A stretch of DNA of 64,000 bases, taken from the NCBI GenBank assembly GCA_033782935.1, contig JAWQEG010001395.1:1458501-1522500 (forward strand), given 5' to 3'. Source of the DNA: Petrolisthes cinctipes (taxonomy: Eukaryota; Arthropoda; Malacostraca; Decapoda; Porcellanidae). Under the pieces are notes generated by a model. That model saw nothing but the letters and a program-made list of their open reading frames with translations. It was not told the DNA's origin and ran no database searches. Position numbers and translations under genes: made by a program. Every line of letters begins with the position of its first letter. The stretch's first letter is position 1. Positions 40,107 to 51,680 of the stretch are shown in pieces.

Positions 40107-41779
40107 GCTAGCTGTACACCCGACATCTCGTGGTAGGAGTTGGTTAGGGCGTTGAGGCAGTCCCTAATCAATGAGGCGGCTGCTCCCGTGGAGATGGTGT
40201 GGGCCAGCTCCAGACGGGTAGCAGACTCCGCCTGCCTCAACTTACCATCGGGCTCCTTCAGCTGATAGGGGACCGGGGGCTCCTTCTCCGTCTTCCACAG
40301 GCACTCCCTCAAGCCCGGGGGAGCCCGGGAATGAGGGAGGATGACGGGGAAAGACGGAGGAGGGGGCTTCCTGGGCGCGTTGTTCCTCTGGTGGTCCAGG
40401 GACTTAAGGAGAAGGGCTGGAATATCCAGGTCCCCTTCACTCTTATCCCCCGGGAAGTACGCGTCCGGGGAAAGGAGGAGAGCCGTGTTACCGTGGGAGC
40501 GGTCAATCCTCCAAGCCCCGGACAAGTGTAGCTGGCTGTACTCCACCAGGAAACCCATCGCGTCCAGGGTAGCCGCAGAGGACACCCTAGCTGAAGTGGG
40601 TAAGGGCGCTGAGATAGGACGGACCTTGTAGAAGGGAATAGCCTCGCCCTTCTCATCCGCCCCCCACTTCACCACGACGTCATCCCTCCGGATCCACACG
40701 TCTGGTTGAGCTGTGTCCGGAGACCAGGCCACCAGTCTGCCCTCCTCCGAAGAGTGGGTCCAAGCAGGAGGGAGGAGAGACCAAGAGTAGGGAAGGTATC
40801 CGTCTCCTGAAGGAGGGGGTGACGGGGACGGGGGTGCGGAGGTAACCAACTCCTCAGCTACGTCCCCCGACGGAGACTCGAGCCCTGGGGAAACGGGAGG
40901 CACGAAAAGGACTCCCACATCCCCGGGAGGACTCGAGCCCTCGACGGGAGCAGCAGCGGGAGGCGGGGGAACAGGAGCGGGTTCCGTAGCGACAGCCTGA
41001 GGTTGCGCGACGGAAGCCCCAGGAAAAGCGTGAGGAATAAGGGTGTGGAAGATCTTAACTATCTTCCTCGACGAGGGGCTGTCCCCCCCCCGCTTACCCC
41101 TGCGGGAATTGCGGGCGGGCGAAGGAGAGCTCCCCGACGACGAAGAAGAGGAAGAGGACGACGAAGACGAGGAGGAAGGAGAACGGCGACGAGCACGGGA
41201 CTTCCTGGAGTGGCGGGACCTTTTAGCCGAACGCTTGCGTCCTCTAGAGAGACCTGAGGAGCCAGCTCTAGCAGGAGGCGAAGCTGGGGGTTCCCTGCTG
41301 GGCCCTTGTACCGGTGAGGCAGTCGGGAGAACCAGCGCGACAGACTCGCTCGCTTCCCGGGGGGATAAGCCCCGAGAAGGAGTCGTAGTACCGTCTAGGG
41401 AAGCAGGCTCAATCTCTCGGGCCTCAGGAGGTTCTAGCCCCTGAGACTCCGAGAGACAGGAAGAAGGGTAACGGGTCCTGAATAAACCCAGGTCCGCTCC
41501 CAAAATCGGGTCCACCCACGCCAAAGAAGAACCGTCTCGTTTGTAGGCCATTCTCCTAGCCCTCGTCCACGCCAAACGAAGAGAAGCAAGGGCAGGGAGC
41601 TTGGAGCGGGCAGAAGGGGTGGAAACCCGACACAACTCAGCCCAGGGGCGGCACACGCCACACGCCAAAGGGTCGTAACCCAAGGGAGTGAAGCAGGGTG
41701 CGTGAGGAGAACAGTGCAGGTGTCCGTCAGGCGAAACCCGCACGGTACATCCTGAGGCAGCACAAAGGGCACGAGTAGG
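40107..41779 (-). CDS. DIRS gag-like ORF1, main exon
   Basis: The unspliced frame opens at an ATG at 41806, but that ATG lies in a strong acceptor (ATTCTTTTCTCCCCCAG, cut after 41780), so the exon probably starts at 41779 and is joined to an upstream exon not identified; an internal Met (RRMAYKRDG) is another candidate start. The N-terminal part has a Cys/His cluster (CAASGCTVRVSPDGHLHC, then CGVC). The middle is Arg/Ser-rich (SRGRKRSAKRSRHSRKS followed by a run of serines), like SR or nucleic-acid-binding proteins. The rest is Pro-rich, then globular (WIRRDDVVVKWG, RECLWKTEKEPPVPYQLK). No retroviral capsid motif is recognised. Confidence 0.75.
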
Positions 41780-42570
41780 CTGGGGGAGAAAAGAATACAC
41801 AAACATGGGTTAACACGTGCAAACACTGGAACACAAACCCATCCTCCCCGAAGGAAAGAAGCGCGGGACACGCCCGCTGAACCTGGGGACCAGAACACAA
41901 TCCCCCACACTCGCGCAGCCGCCCAGGGAAAAACCCCGTAAAACCATAATCGTCCGCCACATGGAGCGGGTAAAAAAGGGGCCCCCCCGGACCGATGAAC
42001 CAGAAGGAGGGGTAGGAGGGGACCCGATAGCCTGAGAAGAAACACTCCAGGCTGAAAATAATGGAAAAAACCCCAAAATAAAATAAAAAACCCCCGCCCG
42101 GGAGAGGAAGAGAGAACCAGGGCACAATTCTCACTCCCCCCTACCGAGAGGGGACACATAATAATCGGGGGAGGCAAGAGGAAGGGCTGCAAAGACCCCA
42201 TGTGGTCACCACGTGGGGTGGGGAAGTCCCACGTGGCACCCACTAACCTCGCTAAAAACCCCAGAAAACCCCGATAAAATACACACGAAGAATGTACTAG
42301 TGGCAGGAGGGACAGTGAAATAGGGGACAGACGGAGAAAAACTCCGAAAACAGGGGCTGAAAAGCCCCCTTCGCTTAAGGAAAGAACTAAGTCCTAACGA
42401 AGAAAAAACCCCCATAAACACCTAAAAACCCTCCTAGAAAACACACATTATACATCTGCAAAGCAGGCCAGCCACTAGAACACAAAAGAAAAATTAGCAG
42501 GAACACGCGACACAATACCATAGCGTAGCAGCGAGGAGCGTAGATGTTGACAGGCGTGTGTTCCGCGACA
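41780..42570 (-). promoter_or_regulatory. DIRS 5' leader and probable 5' intron
   Basis: Between the ITR and the main gag exon there is no long conserved frame. A strong acceptor ends at 41780; a possible donor (GAG|GTTAGTG) lies at 42247, among others. The leader probably holds a first exon and the transcription start, but neither can be fixed by eye. Confidence 0.4.
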
Positions 42571-42780
42571 GAGTGGACGAGCGGTATTCAGCGGAGGAGG
42601 GGCTTAATACCTCACCTCACCACCACCAGGTGGCTCCACTATCAGTACAGCGCCAGATTTGAATTTTATTTACTTCTGATGAACGTCACGGAATTGACCC
42701 TTCCAACCCAGATTATGCCTACACGGGGCCTGGGCTTGTGAAGGGGCCTATTCTATAGCAACCAGCTGTACTGGTTTCAC
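42571..42780. repeat. DIRS inverted terminal repeat, 5' side
   Basis: Ends CTGGTTTCAC and continues to the terminus at 42791. It is identical by eye to the reverse complement of 35383-35592. Confidence 0.9.
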
Positions 42781-42791
42781 TATACCAATAA

Positions 42792-43259
42792 ACATAAAAT
42801 ATTTATGTTATTTACGCTCCCCACTGAAACAGGGGGGAGGATAATGGGGGAAAGGATCCACAACTCAACTAATGAGCCCTCAAGGGTGGTTAGAAGCTAG
42901 CCTTTACTCCCGCGGCAGTTCTGTCTTGCGGACCTTTTTCACGCACTCCCAGTCACTATGTAAACAACAGATTTGACAGCTAATAGCTTGAAAACCACTT
43001 ACGCTACACAAATAATTGATACAGGATATTGAAATACAAACCTTCGCTGTCTCCTGCTGTACTTGTCAAGACTAAATGGACATCTTTAGGATGGGTAGCC
43101 AGCTCAGAATGATCACAACTCAATACTAACTTTTACACTCTATTTACACATCTAAGTAAGTTTTCACAATCAAATTTCGATCTAAAACATGTCAGAATCA
43201 CATTTTTCAACACAATAATATGAAATATAATGTTACTATCGTTTTTATGTACAGTCTCC
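42792..43259. other. Stretch without a gene
   Basis: AT-rich sequence lies between the DIRS element and TIR element A; nothing recognised. Confidence 0.5.
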
Positions 43260-43261
43260 TC

Positions 43262-44653
43262 CACTGCCGCGTTCATCAGTCAGCGTTGTCAATGGGTGTA
43301 CCCCACAAGTTGTGAACCGACAGTTTCGACTCTCTTACCCGAAACACTTGCCAGTATAAATTTAGGGGAGGGTGCTGGGGATCGGGTAGGTAAGGTGGTG
43401 GATGGGAGTGGTGAGGTGGTATAGGGAAGCAGAGTACTGGGGATTGTAGAGGGGGGAGGGTAGTGAAAGCAATAAGACAACACTAACATATAAACTAACT
43501 GTATGAATACTACTGCAAAATAAACATGACTTTTTAACCACAATATTGTGATGGAAAGGAGAATCATCGTCTAGTGAAAACCAACACATAGTTGATTTTG
43601 AACTAAAGAGAGGTTAATATTCTCAGATATAACGTTGATTTAGATTGACTTACACTCTATAGTGTAATATAGCCTATATTGGCTATATGTTCTAAATTAC
43701 CGCATGTGCAAAAGATAACGTAATTTAATTTATCAGCTTAGGCCGTAGTACAGCTATCATGATTATGATAAGTTGATAGATAAGCCAAATCCATGAATGA
43801 ATCTGGCTTAGTAAATGTCACGGTGACGCAGGCAATAAAGGTGTGTGTGTGTGTGTGTGTATAGAGGGACGGCTCCTAACACACTCTCGACTTATGATAA
43901 TAAAATGTCGCCATCTTTGCTCAATCTGTCAGTGACCACGTAGTAATGTGAACACTGGAGGTTGTGAAAGGTCACTATGAAATGATCAATCTTTAGGCTA
44001 CTCTATTACCCTTCGTTGGAGCTGAAAGGAAACTAATACGACAATTATCGATTCACAACTACCACTATCCATAATACTAAAAAAATAATTTCTGGAAAGT
44101 ATTATTAATGGTAAAAAATCATCATCGTCACAGACGAATAAACATATTACAATGACAATTACAATGCTCTGACTTTACACTCGAGAAATTATACTTTCCG
44201 TAAAGTAACTGAAAGTGACTTTATTATGCAGAACACATAATAATAATAACATTACGATGTGTTGGTTTTCACTGGCCGAAGCTGAACATTCATAAAGACG
44301 GACAACAGCGGAGGCTAACTTTTGCCTCACTACAAAACCAACGTGACTGTTGCCGTGAGTGGTAAAAAAGAAGTAATGTTTGTTTTGCAATAATATTTAT
44401 ACCGTTAGTTTATTTGTTAGTGTTTTCTTAATGCTCTCACTGCCCTCCCCCCTCTACAATCCCCACTAATCTGCTTCCCTATACCACCTCACCACTCCCA
44501 TCCACCACCTTACACCCCCTGATCCCCCAGCTCCCTCCCTTAAACTCATACTGGCAAGTGTTTCGGGTAAGAGAGTCGAAACTGTCGGTTCACACCTTGT
44601 GGAGTACACACATTGACAACGCTGAGTGATGAACGCGGCAGTGGAGGAGACTG
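43262..44653. mobile_element. TIR element A, CAGT ends, TA target
   Basis: Left end CAGTCTCCTCCACTGCCGCG and right end its reverse complement, both flanked by TA (43260-43261 and 44654-44655). Inverted similarity continues about 210 bp into each side. A second inverted pair (GTGAAAACCAACACAT, about 43574 and 44258) lies further in, and a (GT)n run is at 43841-43860. No transposase is seen. CAGT plus TA is the Tc1/mariner signature, so this is a non-autonomous member. Confidence 0.75.
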
Positions 44654-45648
44654 TACATATATGGTAATTACAGGAAAAGAGGAGTGATGAAAAAGATGTC
44701 CCTCCACCCTCACTGTTTCGGTAAGTAAGTGATCGGGGGTAGCTGGGTGGGCTCGGTGTGGTCCCTTGGCTCTCACCCTCAGTGTTGCCAGCCCGAAACT
44801 AGCATTATTAGGTACAGTTTGCTCCACTTCCGCGTTTACCACTCAGCTTTGCCAAAGTGCTACCAGAAATTTAAATCCCGAACCACGGGTGATCATGAAG
44901 TGAACCATTCACTGCCGAGTGAGATAGCAAGAGATGGGTTTGGGAGAGATAATCTGATACATGGTGGATGCATGAAGTCATCTCGGTTTCTCGGACCCAG
45001 CTCACTTCGACACAGTTGATTGGTTCACTCATGCTGGCGTCTGTAAGTTTGGTCTAGACATTAATCTCAGATGAGTTTATCGGGAATAATTAGTCCTTTC
45101 ATATCGCATGGGTTGAATTTGTATACAAAATATCACATAATTTCTTTTCAGGTCCTGTTTTCATAATATTTGATTAATCATTTTCGGCAACATGCAGAAT
45201 GATGATAAAGGTGGTGAAAAAGAAAGTGAGCTGGGAAAGTGGAGGAGTGCTGAGACGGAGGTGGGGAAGGGGGGGAGGGAGAATGCCGAATGGAGTGAGA
45301 AAGGTCATGGTGGGGAAAAAGAGACAGAGTGATCGTTGAGTAGTTAAGACTCTCCACTGGTAACCAGTAATGCATAGTAATTAATCAGAAAATAACTCGA
45401 CTGCTGCCGAGTAACAAAATTAACTTTGCTTGTAAAATCTTACAATAATAAGTAAGTGGTGGAAGGATTGATTATATACTATGGTTATATATTTACTATT
45501 TTACTATTTTTTAAATGGTTTGGTGTCCAAGCGGACTCAGACTAATACCATTAAATTCTTAATTTGTAATTTCTTTCCTTTCATTTTCCCCATGCTTGCT
45601 GTTTCTCCTCTGCATCTCTTTCTTTCTCGTATTAGTGTCTTCCAGGAC

Positions 45649-45707
45649 CAATGTGGTCTCCTCTCTTCCTCTTTAATAATTCAAGAGGAAGAGAGAAGAT
45701 CACATTG
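45649..45707. repeat. 25-bp-stem hairpin
   Basis: Arms 45649-45673 and 45683-45707 pair with two mismatches around a 9-base loop (CAATGTGGTCTCCTCTCTTC and its mirror). A second short palindrome, GAAGTAATTATTACTTC, follows directly. Confidence 0.85.
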
Positions 45708-45859
45708 AAGTAATTATTACTTCAAGATTATCAATACCATAGGGGAGTATTACATGTAGTGATGTGTCTGTGTGAGTAGCAGTTGACCTGGGCCATGGTA
45801 ACGGGCTTGATGAAGCCTATGTCCAGTGACGGAACATTAAAAAAAGAAAAAAATAATAC

Positions 45860-46033
45860 TTTAAGGGATTTGACGCCTCTGCGGCCCCAGCACTCCCTTT
45901 CAGTTTTTCAATTGTCACTCTCTTCTTTCTACTTCCTTCCTGCTTCCTGTCTCACCTCTCCATTACTTTCTCCTATCGCTATATGACTTCGCTGTTGCGG
46001 CGCCTATTATCTATCAATCAATCAATCAATCAA
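45860..46033 (+). mobile_element. LINE 3' UTR fragment with (ATCA)n tail
   Basis: The block CTATATGACTTCGCTGTTGC, a short GGCGCCTATTAT stretch and a (CAAT)n tail match 51500-51680 (ATATGACATTGCTCTTGCGG and tail). A weaker resemblance exists to the 3' end of the minus-strand LINE at 58228. Probably a 5'-truncated LINE or SINE end. Confidence 0.55.
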
Positions 46034-46835
46034 GATTCTCCGACTCATCCATTCCGTTGAATACAGGTATACAGTACTTGTAAGTGAAATTCACTCCTTT
46101 TCTTCCCAAATTAGGAAACACCTAATACCTGACTATACAAGGAGAGAAAGCCGGATGAATGTGTGTTCAGCTGGTATAGCCGTGTGTGAACGTTCACGCT
46201 GCAATATTGACAAGATATATACCGGTATTATTTCAATACAAATGCTGTTAAAGAAACGTTTGTCCACCTCAGATTAATCTCACTTACAATACTACAATTG
46301 TCTACTATAAAAGAACAGAGCAAAGATAAAATTATAATCATGAAAGGTGCAGGAACACGACCTTCATGAGTTACGGATGTTATAGTAATGATTACTCCAC
46401 CTCCCTTTTCTAGTAACCAGCTGGGTAAAAGTCACTGCATGACTCACTAATATAGCGATAATTAAAACATTAGTAATTGCTGATGTATACATTGTTTTGC
46501 TATATACAGTTTGTATCAATTATTCACATTAAAGCAAATCTTTTGGAATGTAGCATTACACTACTCTTGGATTTCGATACCAGAAGATAACTTAATAAGG
46601 TGACAATCGGCTTTATTGCTTTATAACCTCAGGTGCATATTGTAATAATTCTTTCTCCAATACTACTACTCGATCACTGTTGAAGCTTTCACTCTCCAAC
46701 CCAGCCCCTCTTTCCATTCCACTCGGCAGTGAGTGGTTCGCATCAGGATCACACGTGGTTCGGGATTCATTTTTCTGTGTGGCTCAAAAGATGGCAACGG
46801 TAAGTATGGTAAGCGCAAAAGTGGAGCCAACTGTA

Positions 46836-47526
46836 TCGCACAAATTTAAAAACTGCTTTGACGAGAAATCTATTCACCCATGGTGCTCCATACTTGTTGC
46901 TAGTGACGAGAATTCTCGTCACCTACGATTTAAGGGATAATGGTTTGTTGATTAAATTTTAGTTTGTCGTGTAAGATTTTAGAATATGATAGTGTTAACT
47001 TGCAATGGTAATAGAGCAAGTTGTTTAATTTCTTGTTTGCAATGGAGGGTTCGCGGTGTCGTGACATAGTAGGTAATTATGATGCAAAGGAGTGGTGAAT
47101 TGTCAGCATTGCACAGCTCTACCGATATAATAACATAGAATTTTAAGAAATAATACAATGCATTAGGAATGAAATAATGTTTTTATTGCAATTATTTTTT
47201 ATTATCCATGGGTTCTCTTTTAATTACAGGTTTTGTAAATTAGTAATGTCAGATGAGTAGAGGTGTTTGTACAGCTCCAGCACCAGCACGAGAACAGACG
47301 CCCCCAGACCACCACCCAACACAAAGAAAGCTCCCTGAACCTGGGGAAGAAACATTGATGCCAAAATATATTTTGTAATTTTCTTATAGAGAAATAGAGA
47401 TGAACCGTCACTAAAGAAGGAATAAATAATATTACGTACAAACTTCTACAATCTTTGAACAGTCACGGACTAAAGTGCTGCAACCAGGGATGATCCAACT
47501 TAATCATGAGATGTTACGAACAATTT
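46836..47526. other. Stretch without a recognised gene
   Basis: AT-rich; only short, motif-free frames. Confidence 0.5.
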
Positions 47527-47637
47527 AGTCACGAAGAGAGTGTGTGAAATTCCAGGTCACACATAATATTCAATAATTTCCAGGTCACACATCATATTCA
47601 ATAATTTTCATTGATATCACACACTCTCTTCGTGACT
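47527..47637. mobile_element. 111-bp hairpin element with perfect 21-bp TIRs
   Basis: AGTCACGAAGAGAGTGTGTG at 47527 is perfectly mirrored at 47617-47637 (21 bp). The interior holds two direct 28-bp units (TTCCAGGTCACACATAATAT type). A very short MITE or a regulatory hairpin; no flanking duplication was identified. Confidence 0.75.
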
Positions 47638-48344
47638 GGATTTTATTGGTGGTTCAGTCATTGGGATTCGTATGAGCTGCTGTCTATTCAGAGAGAGTTG
47701 CCAGATATCTCCACATGCCAAACAAATGTGGGGCAGAATATGATTCCGCAACTGTACTTATAGTTTATTCTCATATATTTATATGCTTGCGCTGAAATCA
47801 CAAAATCCCTTTACATATATAAAACGCTCTTTAACATGGTAATTATACCAGTAGAAGTTGTACAATATAATACAATAAACTGTGCTACTAAACTCTCATT
47901 CTTTCGAGGAATGAAGTAACTTTAATTCACTAAAAATAATATCTCCCCTTAAACTTAGGTGATATTATAACACAAGGTTAGTTTTGATACAGTTATCTCA
48001 AGTTCAGTGCTCCTCCGTGCCAGACTTGTTTTCTGATCACATCGCTCTTCAATTTCATTTATTCTCTACCTGCTGGGTCAAGTGCTTCAGCCACTCATTT
48101 GGGTATTGCTGTGCCCCATAAATATTGCCCGACATACATCTTATTTTTTTCCCATGTATTCCCTACATTTGACATATCTTCACCTGAGAAGTTGTACTCT
48201 GATCTTGTATCTTCTACTCATGACTTTTATAGGCTATACGTCTCCCGGCCACACTTCTAACGTCGCCATACTGCCCACTCCTGGACGCTTGATGCACATA
48301 TACAGGAGGCCAACCCAACCCGTGACCTGCTCCATCGTTACCAG

Positions 48345-49690
48345 ATGTCTAGGGACGCTTTAGTCGCCCTGCAGGAGTGTGCTCACACTGAGTCTTGGCA
48401 GGGGTTCACGGACAGCATCAACCAGCAAACGAGTGTGGCTTCTCTGTGGTACCTCATCAGTCGGGTTGCTAAAAAAAACTCCGGCCACTGCTCGTTATCA
48501 CACTCCCGCCGCCTATCCCCAACAACTTGTCAATGCCTGGTCAGAACAATCTACCCCAGCCAATCTACCCATCTACATACAAGATACACTTTCTTCCCGT
48601 GCTGCTGTCCATCGGCTACGTCTAATATCTATTCTGTTGAAAGATGATGACGATTATGCATAGCAGATAACTGAGGAGGAGTTGCGTCGTGCTCTCTCTC
48701 GGGGTAGAGCTTTTTTCCCTGGTGATGATGATATTACTTATGCTGTGCTAAACCTACATCAACAAGTTTCTGGGAACCCTCTACTTCAACTGTGCAATCT
48801 TTGTTTTCGTGACGGTTGTGTACCACGAGCCTGGACCAGCAGCACAATAATACCCATCCCTAAGCCCGGCACTGCGAAATTCAGGCCTATTTCCCATACT
48901 TCCTGTTTTTGTAAGGTTATGAAGAAACTCCTACTCAATCGTCTCATGTACCGACTACAGGATCGACTTTCTCTATGGCTGTTTGGTTTCCTTTCCCAGC
49001 GGAGCACACACCACTGCCTAGTCGAGCTGTACTCTTGCCTCTCCAGTGACAGTGTGGTGGCCTTCATTGACCTTCGAAGTGCCCTCGATGTTGCTAATAG
49101 AGACGTCATTTTGGATCAACTGGTTGACTTTGGGATAAAGGGTAATCTACTATGGTGGAATCGGGGCTACCTGAGTAACAGGAACTCCCCTGTGTTATTC
49201 AGTGGTGCGCTCAGTCCTTTGCACAGGTTTCATCTTAGTACGCCTCAAGGGGGTGTTCTCAGCCCATTGTTATTTAACATTCTGACGCATCGGCTGCTCA
49301 CTTCTCCACCTAATATTCCTGGAAATATATATACGTGCTATGCTGATGATATCTGTGTTCATTCTACCTCACCAAAGGATCTCCAGCTGTTTCTTGACTC
49401 CTTCTCTGTTTCTGCTCTCACTGTGGCATTATTGTCTCCCCAGATTAGAGCAGAATATTCACCTGCTGCCTTCCTCAAGCTCGGCCCATATTCCCCATTG
49501 GAAGGACTGTCATTCTCTTGTGTTCCCAGTACCGCTACCTGGGCGCACCAGTCAATATTTGGCCGGTTGTCCCTGCCAGACCTCAAGACCATCCCATTGT
49601 CCAGGATTTGTTGGGTCGCCTCCAGCGCCGATTTACACCACTTCAATGGCTCACTAACAACTCCTCGGGCATCTCCATCCAAGTAGCCAG
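48345..49690 (+). pseudogene. I-clade reverse transcriptase
   Basis: Frames before 48660 encode the RT N-terminal extension (GFTDSINQQTSVASLWYLIS). Frame 48682-49686 has SSTIIPIPKPGTAKFRPIS, LLNRLMYRLQDRLS, VVAFIDLRSALDVANRDVIL (first Asp), LSTPQGGVLSPLLFNIL (motif B) and TCYADDICVHSTS (catalytic Asp-Asp). FRPIS-x-TSC-x-CK and DVANRDVIL are typical of I/Nimb-type LINEs. A stop at 48661 and a frameshift near 49420 disable it. Confidence 0.85.
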
Positions 49691-51070
49691 GACCATCTAT
49701 ATTACTTTTATCCATTCAGTTGTTGATTACCTTACCCCTGCTTTGATTCAACTTCCTAGGGCTACTCTGGAAACTTTAGAAAAATTTCAAAATAGAGCAA
49801 TGAGAATATTTCTCGGCTGCCCAATGTCAACCAGGATAGTGAACATGCAGCGTGAGTTGCGCCTTCCCCCATTAGTCGAGAAAATTTATTCTACTGTTAC
49901 TTGCTTCTCTGTCAAGTGCCTCCATTTCCCACATCTTTCACCCCATTACTCTCAGTTAGTCAAGACTTTTCTTAGACAAAACTCCCCTGTCCCTTCCATA
50001 CTGCCTGCTGGACGTACTCTTATAAAGTTTGTTTCCTCTATGCTCCGTAGTCTTAATATAGATATAATGGTTGCAGACCTCCCCCAAGGGCCCCTTCCGT
50101 GGATGCTATCAACACCTGATGTGAGGTTCACACCTATTTCCAAATCAAAACTGCCTTCTCTACAGCGGCAGTTATCTATGGAACACGTAAAAACAATGAC
50201 GTCCTCCATCACAGATCCATACTGCCTCTCTACACTGATGGCTCACTGCAAGTGGATGGTGCAGCAGGTTGTGCCGTTTTCTCACCTGACTTGTAGTCAC
50301 CTCCAGGGGGCTGGGTTGGCCATCGTCTCTGTAACCACTCTAGCTCAACATTGTGTGAACTGTACGCCATTCTGGATGCTGTTAGTCTTGTTTGTCAACG
50401 TGGAGTGTAAGCTGCCATCTTTTGTGACTCCAAACCTGCCTTTCATTCCCTCTCTAATGTTCAGCCCACACACTCTACTTTTGTTCAGCAGATTTTGTCG
50501 TTTATGGCCTTAATACGTCATCGTAACTTGACTGTCAAATTTTTATGGGTGCCATCCCATGTAGGTTTACATCACAATGCTATAGTTGACAGACTCGCAA
50601 AGGAAGCCTGCCATCTGCCTCCTCGTGGTGTTGGACGTTCTCTCTCTCTGACATGTTACGTTTCTAGAGTTCGCTCCGCCGCTCTCCTCCCTGTACGGCG
50701 ACGCAGGGATGCAGAGAGGCCCTTCAGCATCTCCATCACCCACTACGAGTCTGTCTGCCGTCACAAATATTCTTACCGTCGTAGGGGCCTCATGGTTCAG
50801 AGGAACAATGTTGGCTCTGCTCGTTTGAGGCTTTGATACTGGCCACCGTGGCAGGTTGCTGGGATGCAGGGTGAGCCTCCCTTCACTGAGTGTCGCTTGT
50901 GTCGAGCGCCTCGTGCTAACACTATAGAACACTATTGTCTGGCCTGCCCCACTGTCCGACACTTGCTGCCCCGGGGCCTGCCACTTGATGTGGTTTGTCG
51001 ATACCTGCTGAACCACCAGGTTTTGGAGGATCTTCTGGTACGCCACCCTCGGTTTGGCAGATTTAAGTAG
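49518..51070 (+). pseudogene. I-clade C-terminus with RNase H and Cys motif
   Basis: Frame 49518-50513 starts in the post-RT thumb region (SQYRYLGAPVNIW). The RNase H is split between frames: the Tyr-Thr-Asp-Gly-Ser block near 50238 and the C-D-S-K block near 50428 are out of the main frame; frame 50495-50836 has LTVKFLWVPSHVGLHHNAIV and DRLAKEAC. The last frame (50864-51070) carries CRLCRAPRANTIEHYCLACP, the C-terminal Cys/His motif. RNase H removes the RNA template in this clade. Dead copy. Confidence 0.8.
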
Positions 51071-51261
51071 GTCTTAATGTAAATATTTGTCTGAATTCTC
51101 GTGCATTATTTATTCCGTTATGTTTTCGTGATGTGTGCGTGTGTGTGTATGCGTGTTTGTAGTCATTGGATTTTCATGGGTCTCGCCTCCCCTTATGTTT
51201 TGTTGTCTGTCTGTTGATTGACGCCACGGCACAATGAATTTAGAAAAATAAAAAAAACATG

Positions 51262-51490
51262 AACCGTCTACAAGAACGTATAGCTCTCGAGGTAGAATTA
51301 TTGGGCTGCGAGACGTTGGATCATCCATACGAGATATAGCTCGCCAAATGGGGATAGTAAAATTAATATTGGACGGGTGACTGAGAAGGTGGGAAAAAAG
51401 TGATGATCTCCGAAACCATGCAGGTGAAAGACCGCGTCGCAAAACTACATTCGAAGAAGACTGTAAATTGCAACAGGCTGTCATTCGTAT
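51262..51490 (+). pseudogene. Tc1-like transposase N-terminal fragment
   Basis: The frame reads RGRIIGLRDVGSSIRDIARQ, then, after a TGA, LRRWEKSDDLRNHAGERPRR and KTTFEEDCKLQQAVI. This is the N-terminal helix-turn-helix and GRPR-like hinge of a Tc1 transposase, which binds the TIR. It is unlike the copy at 11694-13114 in sequence. It is truncated where LINE 3' UTR-like sequence begins near 51500. Confidence 0.75.
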
Positions 51491-51499
51491 ACTTCTCCA

Positions 51500-51680
51500 G
51501 TATCGCTGCCTGTCGTAAAAGTCGAATAAGACGGGCATTCCTTTTTCCAATTGTCCTTTTTTATTTTTTTCCTATTGTGCTTGCTTTTCCACCTCTCTAT
51601 CATCTTCTTCCTTTGGCCACATATGACATTGCTCTTGCGGTGCCTATTATCAATGAATGAATGAATCAATCAATCAATCC
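51500..51680 (+). mobile_element. LINE 3' UTR fragment with (AATC)n tail
   Basis: It matches 45860-46033 in ATATGACATTGCTCTTGCGG, CCTATTATCAATGAATG and the (ATCA)n tail. It also contains a CGGGCATTCCTTTTCCAATT block upstream. Confidence 0.55.

Larger units (their letters stand above)
35334..42791 (-). mobile_element. DIRS-type tyrosine-recombinase retrotransposon
   Basis: A 7458-bp element on the minus strand has inverted terminal repeats (35383-35592 and 42571-42780, 210 bp, identical by eye), an internal complementary region (35646-35746), a gag-like gene, RT/RNase H of DIRS type, and an overlapping tyrosine recombinase. The first 66 bases of the ICR are the exact reverse complement of 35334-35399; the next 35 are that of 42757-42791. 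This fixes both ends and gives the expected circle junction. No target duplication is apparent, as expected. All long frames are open, so the copy may be young. Confidence 0.93.
44815..46833. mobile_element. TIR element B, related to element A
   Basis: Left end CAGTTTGCTCCACTTCCGCG and right end matching CAGTTGGCTCCACTTTTGCG in reverse complement, flanked by TA (44813-44814 and 46834-46835). Inverted similarity extends about 150 bp (CCCGAACCACGGGTGATC and the mirrored block at 46745-46765). The terminal 25 bases also resemble element A, so the two belong to one group. The 2-kb interior has no transposase and carries other repeats. Confidence 0.75.
47985..51262 (+). mobile_element. I-clade LINE, copy 1
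   Basis: 5'-truncated inside the endonuclease (DLFSDHIALQFH, the S-D-H motif, at about 48022). It runs through RT, RNase H and a terminal Cys-rich motif to a 3' UTR ending in A-rich sequence near 51262. It shares its whole length with the minus-strand copy at 53271-58227. Several frameshifts and stops are present. Confidence 0.85.

Noticed and set aside
41780..41806. ATG at 41806 as the gag start
   Set aside because: It lies within a very strong 3' splice acceptor, so in spliced RNA it would be removed; the true start is unresolved.
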